DNA of 64,000 bases from Rufibacter latericius. GTDB taxonomy: Bacteria > Bacteroidota > Bacteroidia > Cytophagales > Hymenobacteraceae. The DNA lies in the NCBI RefSeq assembly GCF_003721515.1, contig NZ_RJJD01000008.1, positions 565,666 through 629,665 on the forward strand, in the 5' to 3' direction. Position 1 is the first letter of the stretch; every line of letters starts with the position of its first letter. The notes under the pieces were generated by a model. That model saw only the letters and a list, made by a program, of their open reading frames with translations. It did no database searches and had not been told where the DNA came from. The position numbers and the translations under genes are program-made. This document shows, piece by piece, positions 52,534 through 60,467 of this stretch.

Positions 52534-53682
52534 TCAGGCTTTGGTGGATATTTCGGCCAGCCGGGTTTCCTGCACAACTTTCTCTAAAATGGCTTGAAGC
52601 GCCGATTGCTGCGCCTCCAATTGCTTCACCAACTGAAACTGCGCGCGGCACCGCTGCAGGTTATGTTCTGGGAAATGGATCTTGTAGTAATGGTCGCCGT
52701 CAATGTAATCGGTGAGGAAGCGCAGGCCCATGATAAAGGGCAGCAACAATACCCCGTGCAACAAAGAAGCGATCTCGGAATCAGTGAGGGCGCTGCTGGT
52801 CTCTTCCAGGAAACCTTTGGCGAAGGCCTCGAACAAGGAAAGGTCTACCTGGATTCTCTCCAGTTGCGGTTCGTCCTCGGGCGCAGTATTGACGGTGGTC
52901 CGGATGGCGTCCCCGAAGTCATAGGCCACGTACCCGGGCATCACCGTATCCAGATCGATAACACATTGCGCTTTTCCGTCCTTGCCCAGGAGCACGTTGT
53001 TGAACTTAGTGTCATTGTGGGTGATGCGCAACGGCAACTCTCCTTTTTGGCCCATGTAATAGATGGTGCTCATGGCCTGGGCGCGTTCTTCCACAAAAGC
53101 GATTTCAGCTTCTACTTCCGCTACCCTCCCTACCGGATTGGCTTGTACGGTCTCCCGGAACAGCCGTAGCCGGTTCACTACGTTATGGAAATCGGGGATG
53201 GTATCGTGCAACAACTCTACGGGCAGGTCAGACAACAGGGCCTGGAACTTCCCGAAGGCCTTACCACCTTCGTAGGCTTGCGCCGGGGTAGTCACCATGT
53301 CATGCCCAAAAGTGCCATCCAGGAAAAGATACATGCGCCAGTAGTTACCCTCTTCGTCGTGGTAAAACCATTTCTGGTGCACGGTTGGAATAAGGGTGAG
53401 TACTTCTTTTTGGGGCTTCGCGTCTGGCAGGCCCTCCAGTTTTTGACGCAGGTGGGTGGTCACCACCTGAATGTTGTCCATAAGGGCCGGCACGTTCTTG
53501 AAGACATGATGGTTCACGCGCTGCAGCAGGTAATCTGGAGCATCGGCTTGGGAATTCACCACCTGAAAAGTATCATGGATGTGCCCCGAGCCATACGGCA
53601 CTACCTTGGCGACTCCCCCCTTAAGGGTGAATTGCGCCAGGATGGAAGGTACTTTGCCGTCAAGCGTTCCTATCTGTCTCAT
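52534..53682 (-). CDS. N-acetylhexosamine 1-kinase-like (NahK) phosphotransferase
   Basis: This 382-residue APH-fold kinase has GSGHIHDTFQV near residue 32, YLLQRVNHHVFKNVPALMDN, the catalytic loop ITHNDTKFNNVLL and the metal loop CVIDLDTVMPGYVAYDFGDA, a combination characteristic of NahK/LnpB of the lacto-N-biose pathway. NahK phosphorylates C1 of GlcNAc or GalNAc. It is placed between a sugar-1-phosphate nucleotidyltransferase (stop 1 nt upstream) and the CBM9-like gene. The order kinase plus nucleotidyltransferase supports HexNAc-1-P to UDP- or other NDP-HexNAc conversion. Confidence 0.86.
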   Translation of the reverse strand: MRQIGTLDGKVPSILAQFTLKGGVAKVVPYGSGHIHDTFQVVNSQADAPDYLLQRVNHHVFKNVPALMDNIQVVTTHLRQKLEGLPDAKPQKEVLTLIPTVHQKWFYHDEEGNYWRMYLFLDGTFGHDMVTTPAQAYEGGKAFGKFQALLSDLPVELLHDTIPDFHNVVNRLRLFRETVQANPVGRVAEVEAEIAFVEERAQAMSTIYYMGQKGELPLRITHNDTKFNNVLLGKDGKAQCVIDLDTVMPGYVAYDFGDAIRTTVNTAPEDEPQLERIQVDLSLFEAFAKGFLEETSSALTDSEIASLLHGVLLLPFIMGLRFLTDYIDGDHYYKIHFPEHNLQRCRAQFQLVKQLEAQQSALQAILEKVVQETRLAEISTKA

Positions 53683-53683
53683 G

Positions 53684-54604
53684 TTATCGTACGGTTTCTG
53701 AATTCTTTTTCCATAGCTGCTCAGGGTAAACGCCTGCTGCTACCAGCCTCCTCAGCGACTCCACGGCCACGGGTTTATCTTCTGGATAGGTCACGCCAAA
53801 CCATTTCTCGGAGGTAGGCAGCAGCTTCACCTGGGTAACTCCGGCTTTTACTAGTTTGTCCAGTACCAGCGGCAGGAAAAATTCTGCCTTAGGCACCTGG
53901 GCACTTTTCTGGAGAAATGCGGTAAGATACTCTTCAAAATACGGCAGCAGGTCTGGTGAAAATCCCATCAGGTTCATTGATACCAATTGGTCTGGGGCCA
54001 GCGGAATCTGTCCCTGGTCTGCACCAATGGCCACGATGCCCCCGTCGGTTTTCTCAATGTGTGTTTGCTCGGTAATGCCTATCAGGTTGCCGTCTTCATC
54101 TACCTCGCAGATGCCCCTGGAAACCGCCCCGTGCTCAGACAGGGTATTGGTCAGCAGATAACCCACCAAACCGCATTTTTCGTCCCTTTTCAGGAAATCG
54201 GCCATAATCTGGAAAGACTGGTAACCGTAGAAATCGTCTCCGTTGATCACCGCAAAAGGCTCGGTGAGACTGGCCCGGGCTACCCACACGGCATGGGCCG
54301 TTCCCCAGGGTTTCACCCTTTCGGCCGGCACGGTAAAGCCCGGGGGCAGCACATCCAGTTCCTGAAGCACATATTCTACCTTCACCTCCGGAGGAAACTT
54401 GCCCTGCATGGCGGCTTTGAATTCTTTTTCAATGGATTGCCGGATGATGAACACCACTTTCCCGAAACCGGCCCTGAGGGCATCATAGATAGAATACTCA
54501 ATGATGGTTTCCCCGTTGGGGCCAAAGGATTCCAATTGTTTTAAGCTCCCGTAGCGGGTGGCCATGCCGGCCGCCAAGACCAGTAATGTTGGTTTTACCT
54601 CCAT
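53684..54604 (-). CDS. Sugar-1-phosphate nucleotidyltransferase
   Basis: This 306-residue NTP-transferase has an N-terminal LLVLAAGMATRYGSLKQLES as the nucleotide-binding signature (a variant of GxGxRxG), then EFKAAMQGKFPPEVKVEYVL, the Mg2+-binding AVINGDDFYGYQSF, and YLLTNTLSEHGAVSRGICEV. It resembles the family seen next to NahK-type kinases in Bacteroidota. It probably converts a HexNAc-1-phosphate plus UTP to UDP-HexNAc; the nucleotide is not certain. Its stop is 1 nt from the nahK start and it lies 83 nt after nagB. Confidence 0.84.
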   Translation of the reverse strand: MEVKPTLLVLAAGMATRYGSLKQLESFGPNGETIIEYSIYDALRAGFGKVVFIIRQSIEKEFKAAMQGKFPPEVKVEYVLQELDVLPPGFTVPAERVKPWGTAHAVWVARASLTEPFAVINGDDFYGYQSFQIMADFLKRDEKCGLVGYLLTNTLSEHGAVSRGICEVDEDGNLIGITEQTHIEKTDGGIVAIGADQGQIPLAPDQLVSMNLMGFSPDLLPYFEEYLTAFLQKSAQVPKAEFFLPLVLDKLVKAGVTQVKLLPTSEKWFGVTYPEDKPVAVESLRRLVAAGVYPEQLWKKNSETVR

Positions 54605-54618
54605 TTGAAGACCGTTGT

Positions 54619-54654
54619 GTTTTTGAATCGTTTTACAGAAAATGCCCCTGAAAG
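54619..54654. repeat. Dispersed palindromic element, copy 22
   Basis: The left arm is GTTTTTGAATCGTTTTAC and the right arm AGAAAATGCCCCTGAAAG. It fills the gap between nagB and the nucleotidyltransferase gene. Confidence 0.55.
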
Positions 54655-54687
54655 AGATTAAATGCTTTGCTTCACCCCTGACGGTCC

Positions 54688-56601
54688 TTAAAAGAGATAG
54701 CGTTTGAAAGCTTCCATGGCCTCGTACTCGGTGAGCCCCAGGCGGTCATAGATCCGGGCGGTGGCGCGGTTCCTTTCCTCGGCGCGCTGCCAGAACTCCC
54801 GCTTGTCATTTCCCGGGAAAACTGGGCTGTCTTTCTGCGATTGGTGCTTGAAAATGGCCTTGCGTTTCCGGAGCAGCTCCTCGGGGCTGATGGGCACTGC
54901 CATCTCAATGTCTTCGATGTCCCACTCCTGCCAGGCGCCACGGTACAGCCATACATAGCAGTCCTGCATCCAGGGTTCGTGCTTCAGGCGATCAATGGCT
55001 TCCAGGATGGCATTGAGGCACACGCGGTGCGTGCCGTGCGGATCTCTCAGGTCGCCGGCGGCGAAGATCTGCTGAGGCTGAACCTTGTTTAACAGGTCTA
55101 CCACCGCCTGCACATCTGCCTGGCTCAACGGTTTTTTCTTCACCTGCCCTGTTTCATAGAAAGGCATGTTCATGAAGTGAATATTCTCTTTCTTTACCCC
55201 GCAAAACCGGCAGGCGGCCAGGGCCTCGCTCTGCCTGATGAGGCCTTTGATGCTCTGCACCATCTCCGTATCCTCGGCACCCAATTTCTTTTGTTCCAGA
55301 AACTCCTCTACCTGGGTGTGCATATTCTGAAACTCCTGCGTGGCAATTCCCAGCTTTCTGGAAAGGCCTAGCGCAAAATCAGCGAACCGGTGGGCATCGT
55401 CATCAAACACGGCAATGTTCCCCGAGGTCTGGTAAGCAACGTGTACCTGATGGCCCTGGTCGGCGAGCCGGATCAAGGTGCCGCCCATGGAGATGACGTC
55501 ATCATCTGGGTGCGGACTGAAAATCAGGGAAGTTTTGGGAAACGGGTTGGCGCGCTCGGGCCGGTGGCTGTCATCGGAGTTGGGTTTGCCGCCGGGCCAA
55601 CCAGTAATGGTGTCCTGGATGGCGTTGTGCACCTGTATGTTCAGGCTGTAGGCAGAACCTACCTGTACCAGCAAATCGGTGAGGCCCCAGGTGCGGTAGT
55701 CTTCATCGGTAAGTTTCAGGAGGGGTTTGTTGGCTTGCAGGCTGAGCCAGATCACGGCCCGCCGCATGAGGTTTTTATCCCAGTCGCAGAGGCCCACGAG
55801 CCAGGGCGTTTTGATGCGGGCCAGCTCAGAGGCAGCCCATTGGTCCAGGATGACGCTCACCCGCTCGTGGTGCTGCAAAAAAGAAGCGGGCACCTCTTCG
55901 GTGATTTTCCCCTCCACCATCTGCCGCACAATTGATGCTTTGCCTTCGCCCCAAGCCATCATGATGATTTTTCGGGCTTTCATGATGGTGCCCACGCCCA
56001 TGGTGATGGCCCGCAGGGGTACAAACTCTTCTTTGATGAAATCCTTGGTGGCATCGGCGATGGTGAGTGGGTCTAATTTCACCAACCGGGTGTGGGACGT
56101 TAACCCCGAGCCCGGCTCATTGAACCCAATGTGACCGGTACGCCCAATGCCCAGAAGCTGCACGTCAATTCCGCCGGCCTCCTCTATCAACTGCTCATAG
56201 GTCGCGCAAAACTCCGTCACCTTTTCTATAGGCAAAGAACCGTCCGGAATGTGCACGTTTTCAGGCAGAATGTCTATGTGCCTGAAAAGATGCTCCTGCA
56301 TGAAATGTACGTAGCTCTGCAAAGCATCGGGCGGCATGGGGTAATACTCGTCCAGGTTGAAGGTGACCACGTTCCTGAAACTCAGGTTTTCATCTTTGTG
56401 GAGGCGTACCAGTTCTTTGTACACCCCAATAGGGGAAGATCCGGTAGCCAAACCCAAGACCACCCTCTCTCCTTTCTTTTGCTTTTCCCTGATGATGCCC
56501 GCAATGGTATGGGCAATACTTTTACTTCCTTGCTCAGGGTTGTCAAAAATGGTGACCGGTAACTTCTCAAGTGCGGTGGTAGAAAAGGTTAGTATTTCCA
56601 T
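54688..56601 (-). CDS. nagB: Glucosamine-6-phosphate deaminase fused to PIG-L deacetylase domain
   Basis: This 637-residue two-domain protein is about 2.4 times the length of E. coli NagB. The deaminase half (about 1-290) has LGLATGSSPIGVYKEL, VTFNLDEYYPM (general-base Asp) and GIGRTGHIGFNEPGS, where the residue equivalent to Asp141 is Thr while His and Glu are kept. The second half is a PIG-L/LmbE deacetylase (SPHPDDDVISMGGTLIRLAD; AAGDLRDPHGTHRVCLNAIL). It converts GlcN6P to Fru6P plus ammonia; the PIG-L part may deacetylate a GlcNAc derivative. It is the first gene of the minus-strand operon, 106 nt downstream of paired operator-like sites. Confidence 0.92.
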   Translation of the reverse strand: MEILTFSTTALEKLPVTIFDNPEQGSKSIAHTIAGIIREKQKKGERVVLGLATGSSPIGVYKELVRLHKDENLSFRNVVTFNLDEYYPMPPDALQSYVHFMQEHLFRHIDILPENVHIPDGSLPIEKVTEFCATYEQLIEEAGGIDVQLLGIGRTGHIGFNEPGSGLTSHTRLVKLDPLTIADATKDFIKEEFVPLRAITMGVGTIMKARKIIMMAWGEGKASIVRQMVEGKITEEVPASFLQHHERVSVILDQWAASELARIKTPWLVGLCDWDKNLMRRAVIWLSLQANKPLLKLTDEDYRTWGLTDLLVQVGSAYSLNIQVHNAIQDTITGWPGGKPNSDDSHRPERANPFPKTSLIFSPHPDDDVISMGGTLIRLADQGHQVHVAYQTSGNIAVFDDDAHRFADFALGLSRKLGIATQEFQNMHTQVEEFLEQKKLGAEDTEMVQSIKGLIRQSEALAACRFCGVKKENIHFMNMPFYETGQVKKKPLSQADVQAVVDLLNKVQPQQIFAAGDLRDPHGTHRVCLNAILEAIDRLKHEPWMQDCYVWLYRGAWQEWDIEDIEMAVPISPEELLRKRKAIFKHQSQKDSPVFPGNDKREFWQRAEERNRATARIYDRLGLTEYEAMEAFKRYLF

Positions 56602-56706
56602 TGGCGTTGAGTTTAGAAAAGCGTGACCAGGAAAAAACCAGGAAAGATGATTTCTTTTCTAAACATAAAAACATTAAACAAGAATCACAAAGAAAAGCTG
56701 TACAAA

Positions 56707-56751
56707 TGTGTTCGAACACGCTAAAAAAAATTTCATTTGTGCACGTACACA
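56707..56751 (-). promoter_or_regulatory. Paired operator-like palindromes upstream of nagB
   Basis: On the minus strand, site A reads TGTGTACGTGCACA (56751-56738) and site B CGTGTTCGAACACA (56720-56707), separated by 17 nt. Compared with 40523-40567, 26 of 28 operator bases are identical, with the same spacer length and the same orientation towards the controlled gene. This is strong evidence for a shared regulator. Confidence 0.75.
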
Positions 56752-56946
56752 GCTATAAACAATCATAAACACACCTCCTATTAGAATGCCGAAGGTTCAA
56801 GAATGATTTTCTAGGGGCATAACAACAAAAAAACACTTAAATAGTGGGAAATGCCTCCTTCCCGAGTTCTTTTCAGATGGTGTGATCTTTACAGAATTCG
56901 CTTTTTACTTGCCGCTCTCAGAACTGAGACCTAGGATTCCCTTCTA

Positions 56947-56982
56947 GTTTTAGGGGAAGTTTTTAGAAAAGGCACTAAAAAC
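56947..56982. repeat. Dispersed palindromic element, copy 23
   Basis: The left arm is GTTTTAGGGGAAGTTTTT and the right arm AGAAAAGGCACTAAAAAC. Confidence 0.6.
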
Positions 56983-57104
56983 AACTCCTCAGTAACAAGC
57001 ACGCGGGAATGTCATCGCCAAACTAAAAGGTGCAAAGGAAAACTCAGGGAAACGGTAGAAGGGTCTATTTTATAAGGAAGGCTGGCTCTTTTGTGAAAGG
57101 ATTG

Positions 57105-57140
57105 GTTTTGGCCCTGTTTTGCGAAAACATCCCTTAAAAG
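57105..57140. repeat. Dispersed palindromic element, copy 24
   Basis: The left arm is GTTTTGGCCCTGTTTTG and the right arm CGAAAACATCCCTTAAAAG. It is the second copy in the nagB upstream region. Confidence 0.65.
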
Positions 57141-57247
57141 AAACAAGAAAGTGAGAATTGGTTTCTGAGGAACAGGCACAGAAGGGCGCAAGGCCGCGTC
57201 AGGGTCCTGGGCCTAAGAAGAAAAAATCAGGAAGATGGAAAGGCGGA

Positions 57248-57688
57248 TTACTGCTGACCGTTGGAACGATGCTCCATCTGAGCCACCGATTCTTCCAACC
57301 ATCTCACTGCCTCATTTTCGGTCAGGAAGGCTTTTCTGCGCACGTCGTCGCAGTCTTGGGTGATCGCGGAAAGTGAGGCTCCCTCCTGCAGGCGTTGCAT
57401 TTGCCGGGGCGCCAGCAACCAGGCCACCAATACGTGCGACGAAACCAACTGCAGGGCTTTGGGATAGAATTCATTGATGAGCCAGTCGCTTTCCAATTGG
57501 GTCATTTCGCCTTTGGAACGGCAATCAAACAACCAGGAGGAAGCCGTATGCTCTTTGGCCGTGGAAAGGATGGCCAGACAGTTCATCTTGAACTCAGTGA
57601 AGGTTACAGGCTGTTGCCAACGGATGATAACCGTTTGCATATCCGCCCGATAGGAGATCTTGATGTGTTTGCTAAATCCTATCTTCAT
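57248..57688 (-). CDS. STAS/SpoIIAA-like small protein, paralogue of 3388-3861
   Basis: The 146-residue cytoplasmic protein has strand IKISYRADMQTVIIRWQQPV, helix FKMNCLAILSTAKEH, strand ASSWLFDCRSKG, then WLINEFYPKALQLVSSHVLV and the ending FLTENEAVRWLEESV. The arrangement and the terminal EAxxWLE match the protein at 3388-3861, with low identity. No kinase, phosphatase or sigma partner is nearby. The function is unknown; a structural SEC14/STAS-like domain is inferred. Confidence 0.72.
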   Translation of the reverse strand: MKIGFSKHIKISYRADMQTVIIRWQQPVTFTEFKMNCLAILSTAKEHTASSWLFDCRSKGEMTQLESDWLINEFYPKALQLVSSHVLVAWLLAPRQMQRLQEGASLSAITQDCDDVRRKAFLTENEAVRWLEESVAQMEHRSNGQQ

Positions 57689-57861
57689 GGCGCTAGGGGG
57701 ACTATACGCTACTTAGTGGCGCTTTGGGTTTAAACTCATACGTAACTGTATTGTTGTCTGTCTGTAATGAATTTAGGCGAAGCATTCCTGAATTGCAAGT
57801 AACTAACTATTTTTCAGTACTAACAGACGAAAAACAGGTACAAATACGAAGAATATTCCTA

Positions 57862-58107
57862 CTACTCGTGCCTGCTACGCGCCTCGTACAGGTTTTTACG
57901 CATAGAAAGAAATAGTTCTATGCTGCCCTGCAGGAAAGGCTCATCCAGCCAGCTTTTCACTTCTTCGTCGCCGCCGGTCACCTCCATCTCGCTCACTTTG
58001 TAGGTCTGTTCAAATGGCCCCAGTTCCAGTTTGAGCAGGTACTTCCCGTTCCAGGCCAGTAAGGTGATCTTGATTTCGGGGTGCGGAATGTCGGCTACAA
58101 CGCGCAT
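57862..58107 (-). CDS. Hypothetical small protein (81 aa)
   Basis: This short protein has alternating strands (IKITLLAWNGKYLLKLELGP, EQTYKVSEMEV) and a helical C-terminus (GSIELFLSMRKNLYEARSRH). It has no signal peptide, no cysteine and no known motif. It looks like a small conserved protein of the family Hymenobacteraceae, although this cannot be checked here. It lies between the STAS-like gene and the MutS-like gene on the same strand, with gaps too long to claim an operon. Confidence 0.65.
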   Translation of the reverse strand: MRVVADIPHPEIKITLLAWNGKYLLKLELGPFEQTYKVSEMEVTGGDEEVKSWLDEPFLQGSIELFLSMRKNLYEARSRHE

Positions 58108-58278
58108 GGGTTAAAAGGATAAAGGTTTATAAATTCCAATTCAGAACTACTGTACGCAAAGGTAGCCGCCAAGGCCACAGGAACATTACCTTAAGTTTAA
58201 GAATTCTTATCGTCTTCGCGCTACTTGCCAGCCATTACTAACTGGCGGTAGCATTATTCAAGACATCAGAGCACAGTT

Positions 58279-58315
58279 GGTTTAAGGGGCAGTTTTCTTA
58301 AAATCGGTCAAAATC
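58279..58315. repeat. Dispersed palindromic element, copy 25
   Basis: The left arm is GGTTTAAGGGGCAGTTTTC and the right arm TTAAAATCGGTCAAAATC. It overlaps the stop codon of the MutS-like gene by two bases. Confidence 0.55.
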
Positions 58316-60116
58316 AGAGTTCAATTCCCATCTGACGCATAAGTTGGCTGGCGTTGAAACTCTGGCAGATTCCCGGGCGCAGGGTATAATCAAAATGAAG
58401 CTGTCCGTCCTCAAAATAGCTGTTGAAACTGTAGTTCTGCACCGATCCGGGCAGTTCCTGCTCCATGTTGCCCAGTTCCAGGTCATGGGTGGAGACAAAG
58501 CCCGAGGCCTGCCGCTGGTGCAGCTGCCGGATGAGGGCCATGGCTCCCTGGTGGCGGTCATGCGAGTTAGTCCCTTTCAGGATCTCGTCCAGGAAGAAGT
58601 ACACGGGTTGGCCGGTCACCGTCAAATCCAGCAGGATTTTAAGGCGTTTGAGCTCGGCGTAGAACGAAGAAGTGTTCTCGGCCAGGTTGTCTTCGGTGCG
58701 CATGCTGGTGTACACCTGGCCCGGAAAAACGGTGGCCCGGCTGGCGCATACCACCGCCCCGGTAAAGGCCAGCACCATGTTCACGCCCACCGCCCGCAGA
58801 AACGTACTCTTGCCCGACATGTTGGAACCCGTAATGAGCACCGTATGCCCGGCGCCCTTGAACGCAATACTGTTGGCCTTACGTCCTTCGCTGAAGATCA
58901 ACGGATGGCTGAGTTCCTGGGTATCGAACTGAAACGGAACGGCACTGATCTTGGGCACGGCATAGTCCGGATTGGCGTATTGGAAAGCGGCCAGACTTGC
59001 CAGGGCCTCAAACTCGGCGGCGGCGCTGAGCACCTGCCCAATGTTCTCTGACATGGTCTTTTTCCAGCGCTCCAGGCGCCACATCCAGATAAAATCCCAC
59101 ATGAGCATGTGGTTCAGGAGGAAATTAAGGTACGTGTTGAGCCTCGCGGAAAGGAACTGAATGATGGAGGCCAGCTTGCGCACGTGTTCAGAGGCCTGTT
59201 GGTCATCAATCTTAAGTTGTTTCTGCAACTCCAGTGCTTTCTGGCTTTGGAAAGTCCGGCCTTCAATATGCACCAAAAGATCTGTGTAGCTGCGCAGGGT
59301 CTCATACATGCCCGTGCTTTCTTCATAGTACGCATCGCGCTCCTGCTGAAATTTGTAGGCGATCAGGAACTGGATCAGCACCAGGCCCAGAAAAGGATAA
59401 TGCGAATGGCCTTGGCCCCAATAGATGGCGGCGCCAATGGTAAGCAGAGGCAACAGAAACGTTAAAGCTACGAGCCAGCTTTTGCCCGCAAAAAAGTCAG
59501 GGGTTTTAAGCCAGAGCAGAAAAGGCTGGGGCAACTGCTGCGTTTTGCGGTGGTGGTGCATGGCCCGGGCCTCCAGGTTCTGGCGCCACTCCAGGTCAGG
59601 CACCAACTCAGCCACCGTTTCCTGCCGGGCGACGATCTCCGCCGCCGAAGCTGGGGCCTTCAGCCACTCAGCCAACCGCTGCTGCCCTAACCGCGTAACG
59701 GCCCGGTTTAGGAGCTGAAAAAGGGAAGTATCGCCAAATACATCCAGGTCAGCGGTGTAGTAATGGTTGAGTTCCTGGAACTCCTCTCCACTGGGGAAAC
59801 CAGCCAGTTCTCCGCGCAGGCGTTCGTTTTCCCGTCGGTTGATCAGGCCCAGGTACAGCTGGTGTTTGCGGGCGTACTCAATTTTGTTGTGCCAGTGGAT
59901 GAGCGTGGCGAAAACAAAGTACCCGCCAAAAAGCAAACTCAAGCCAATGCCGTTGTGCCCGTAGTAAAACAACACCGCGCAACCCAGCACAGAGCCCACA
60001 AAGAAAGACAGCCGAAGCCAGCCTACCCACCGGTACCGGTTGGCTTGCCGCTCCTCGGCGGCGAAAAAGCGCTGCTCCCGTTCGGTGAACAACGCTTCTG
60101 GAGAGGTTTGTATCAT
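58314..60116 (-). CDS. Membrane-associated MutS-family ATPase
   Basis: This 600-residue protein is not a classical MutS. Two N-terminal helices (FFVGSVLGCAVLFYYG, GLSLLFGGYFVFATLIHW) and a hydrophobic pair near residues 205-260 (WLVALTFLLPLLTIGAAIYW, LGLVLIQFLIAYKF) indicate membrane insertion. A MutS core/lever region follows, and the C-terminal MutS ATPase domain has Walker A TGSNMSGKSTFLRAVG and signature/Walker B YFFLDEILKGTNSHDRHQGA. The mismatch-recognition domain (Phe-x-Glu) is absent. Bacteroidota carry such proteins of unknown role; canonical mismatch repair is unlikely. Confidence 0.85.
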   Translation of the reverse strand: MIQTSPEALFTEREQRFFAAEERQANRYRWVGWLRLSFFVGSVLGCAVLFYYGHNGIGLSLLFGGYFVFATLIHWHNKIEYARKHQLYLGLINRRENERLRGELAGFPSGEEFQELNHYYTADLDVFGDTSLFQLLNRAVTRLGQQRLAEWLKAPASAAEIVARQETVAELVPDLEWRQNLEARAMHHHRKTQQLPQPFLLWLKTPDFFAGKSWLVALTFLLPLLTIGAAIYWGQGHSHYPFLGLVLIQFLIAYKFQQERDAYYEESTGMYETLRSYTDLLVHIEGRTFQSQKALELQKQLKIDDQQASEHVRKLASIIQFLSARLNTYLNFLLNHMLMWDFIWMWRLERWKKTMSENIGQVLSAAAEFEALASLAAFQYANPDYAVPKISAVPFQFDTQELSHPLIFSEGRKANSIAFKGAGHTVLITGSNMSGKSTFLRAVGVNMVLAFTGAVVCASRATVFPGQVYTSMRTEDNLAENTSSFYAELKRLKILLDLTVTGQPVYFFLDEILKGTNSHDRHQGAMALIRQLHQRQASGFVSTHDLELGNMEQELPGSVQNYSFNSYFEDGQLHFDYTLRPGICQSFNASQLMRQMGIEL

Positions 60117-60467
60117 TAAAAACTACTTCAATTCATAAAAGAACCGTAGCAAAAGATTCACTTACACTATCAGGTTCTGTACTGCCGCCAGACTCGCGTC
60201 TAACCACCCAGGCAAATTAGGAAACTGCCAGCAGTTATTATTGTTTTAGGGGTCTTTTTTGGAAATCGCCGCTAAAGCATAAAGCCTACTGAAAGGAAGG
60301 CAAACCGCCAGAAATGTTTCCCTACTCAACCCTACATCTTCACCAAGGAAAGGCACTCCCTACTTCCTACCGCATCTGAACGCTGGTGTGAGCCTCTGGT
60401 TCGCGCCAGCGTTTTACCATCCTGTTCAGGGAAATTTGGCAGAAACCCGGGTTGAAAACGGCCCCTG
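60117..60467. other. Intergenic region, 351 nt
   Basis: It lies between the RidA-like gene and the MutS-like gene, both on the minus strand. It contains palindromic copy 26 (60243-60278) only. Confidence 0.55.
60243..60278. repeat. Dispersed palindromic element, copy 26
   Basis: The left arm is GTTTTAGGGGTCTTTTTT and the right arm GGAAATCGCCGCTAAAGC. Confidence 0.55.

Larger units (their letters stand above)
56602..57247. other. Intergenic region upstream of nagB
   Basis: This 646-nt space holds the operator-like pair (56707-56751) and palindromic copies 23 and 24. No open frame is convincing. Confidence 0.6.
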
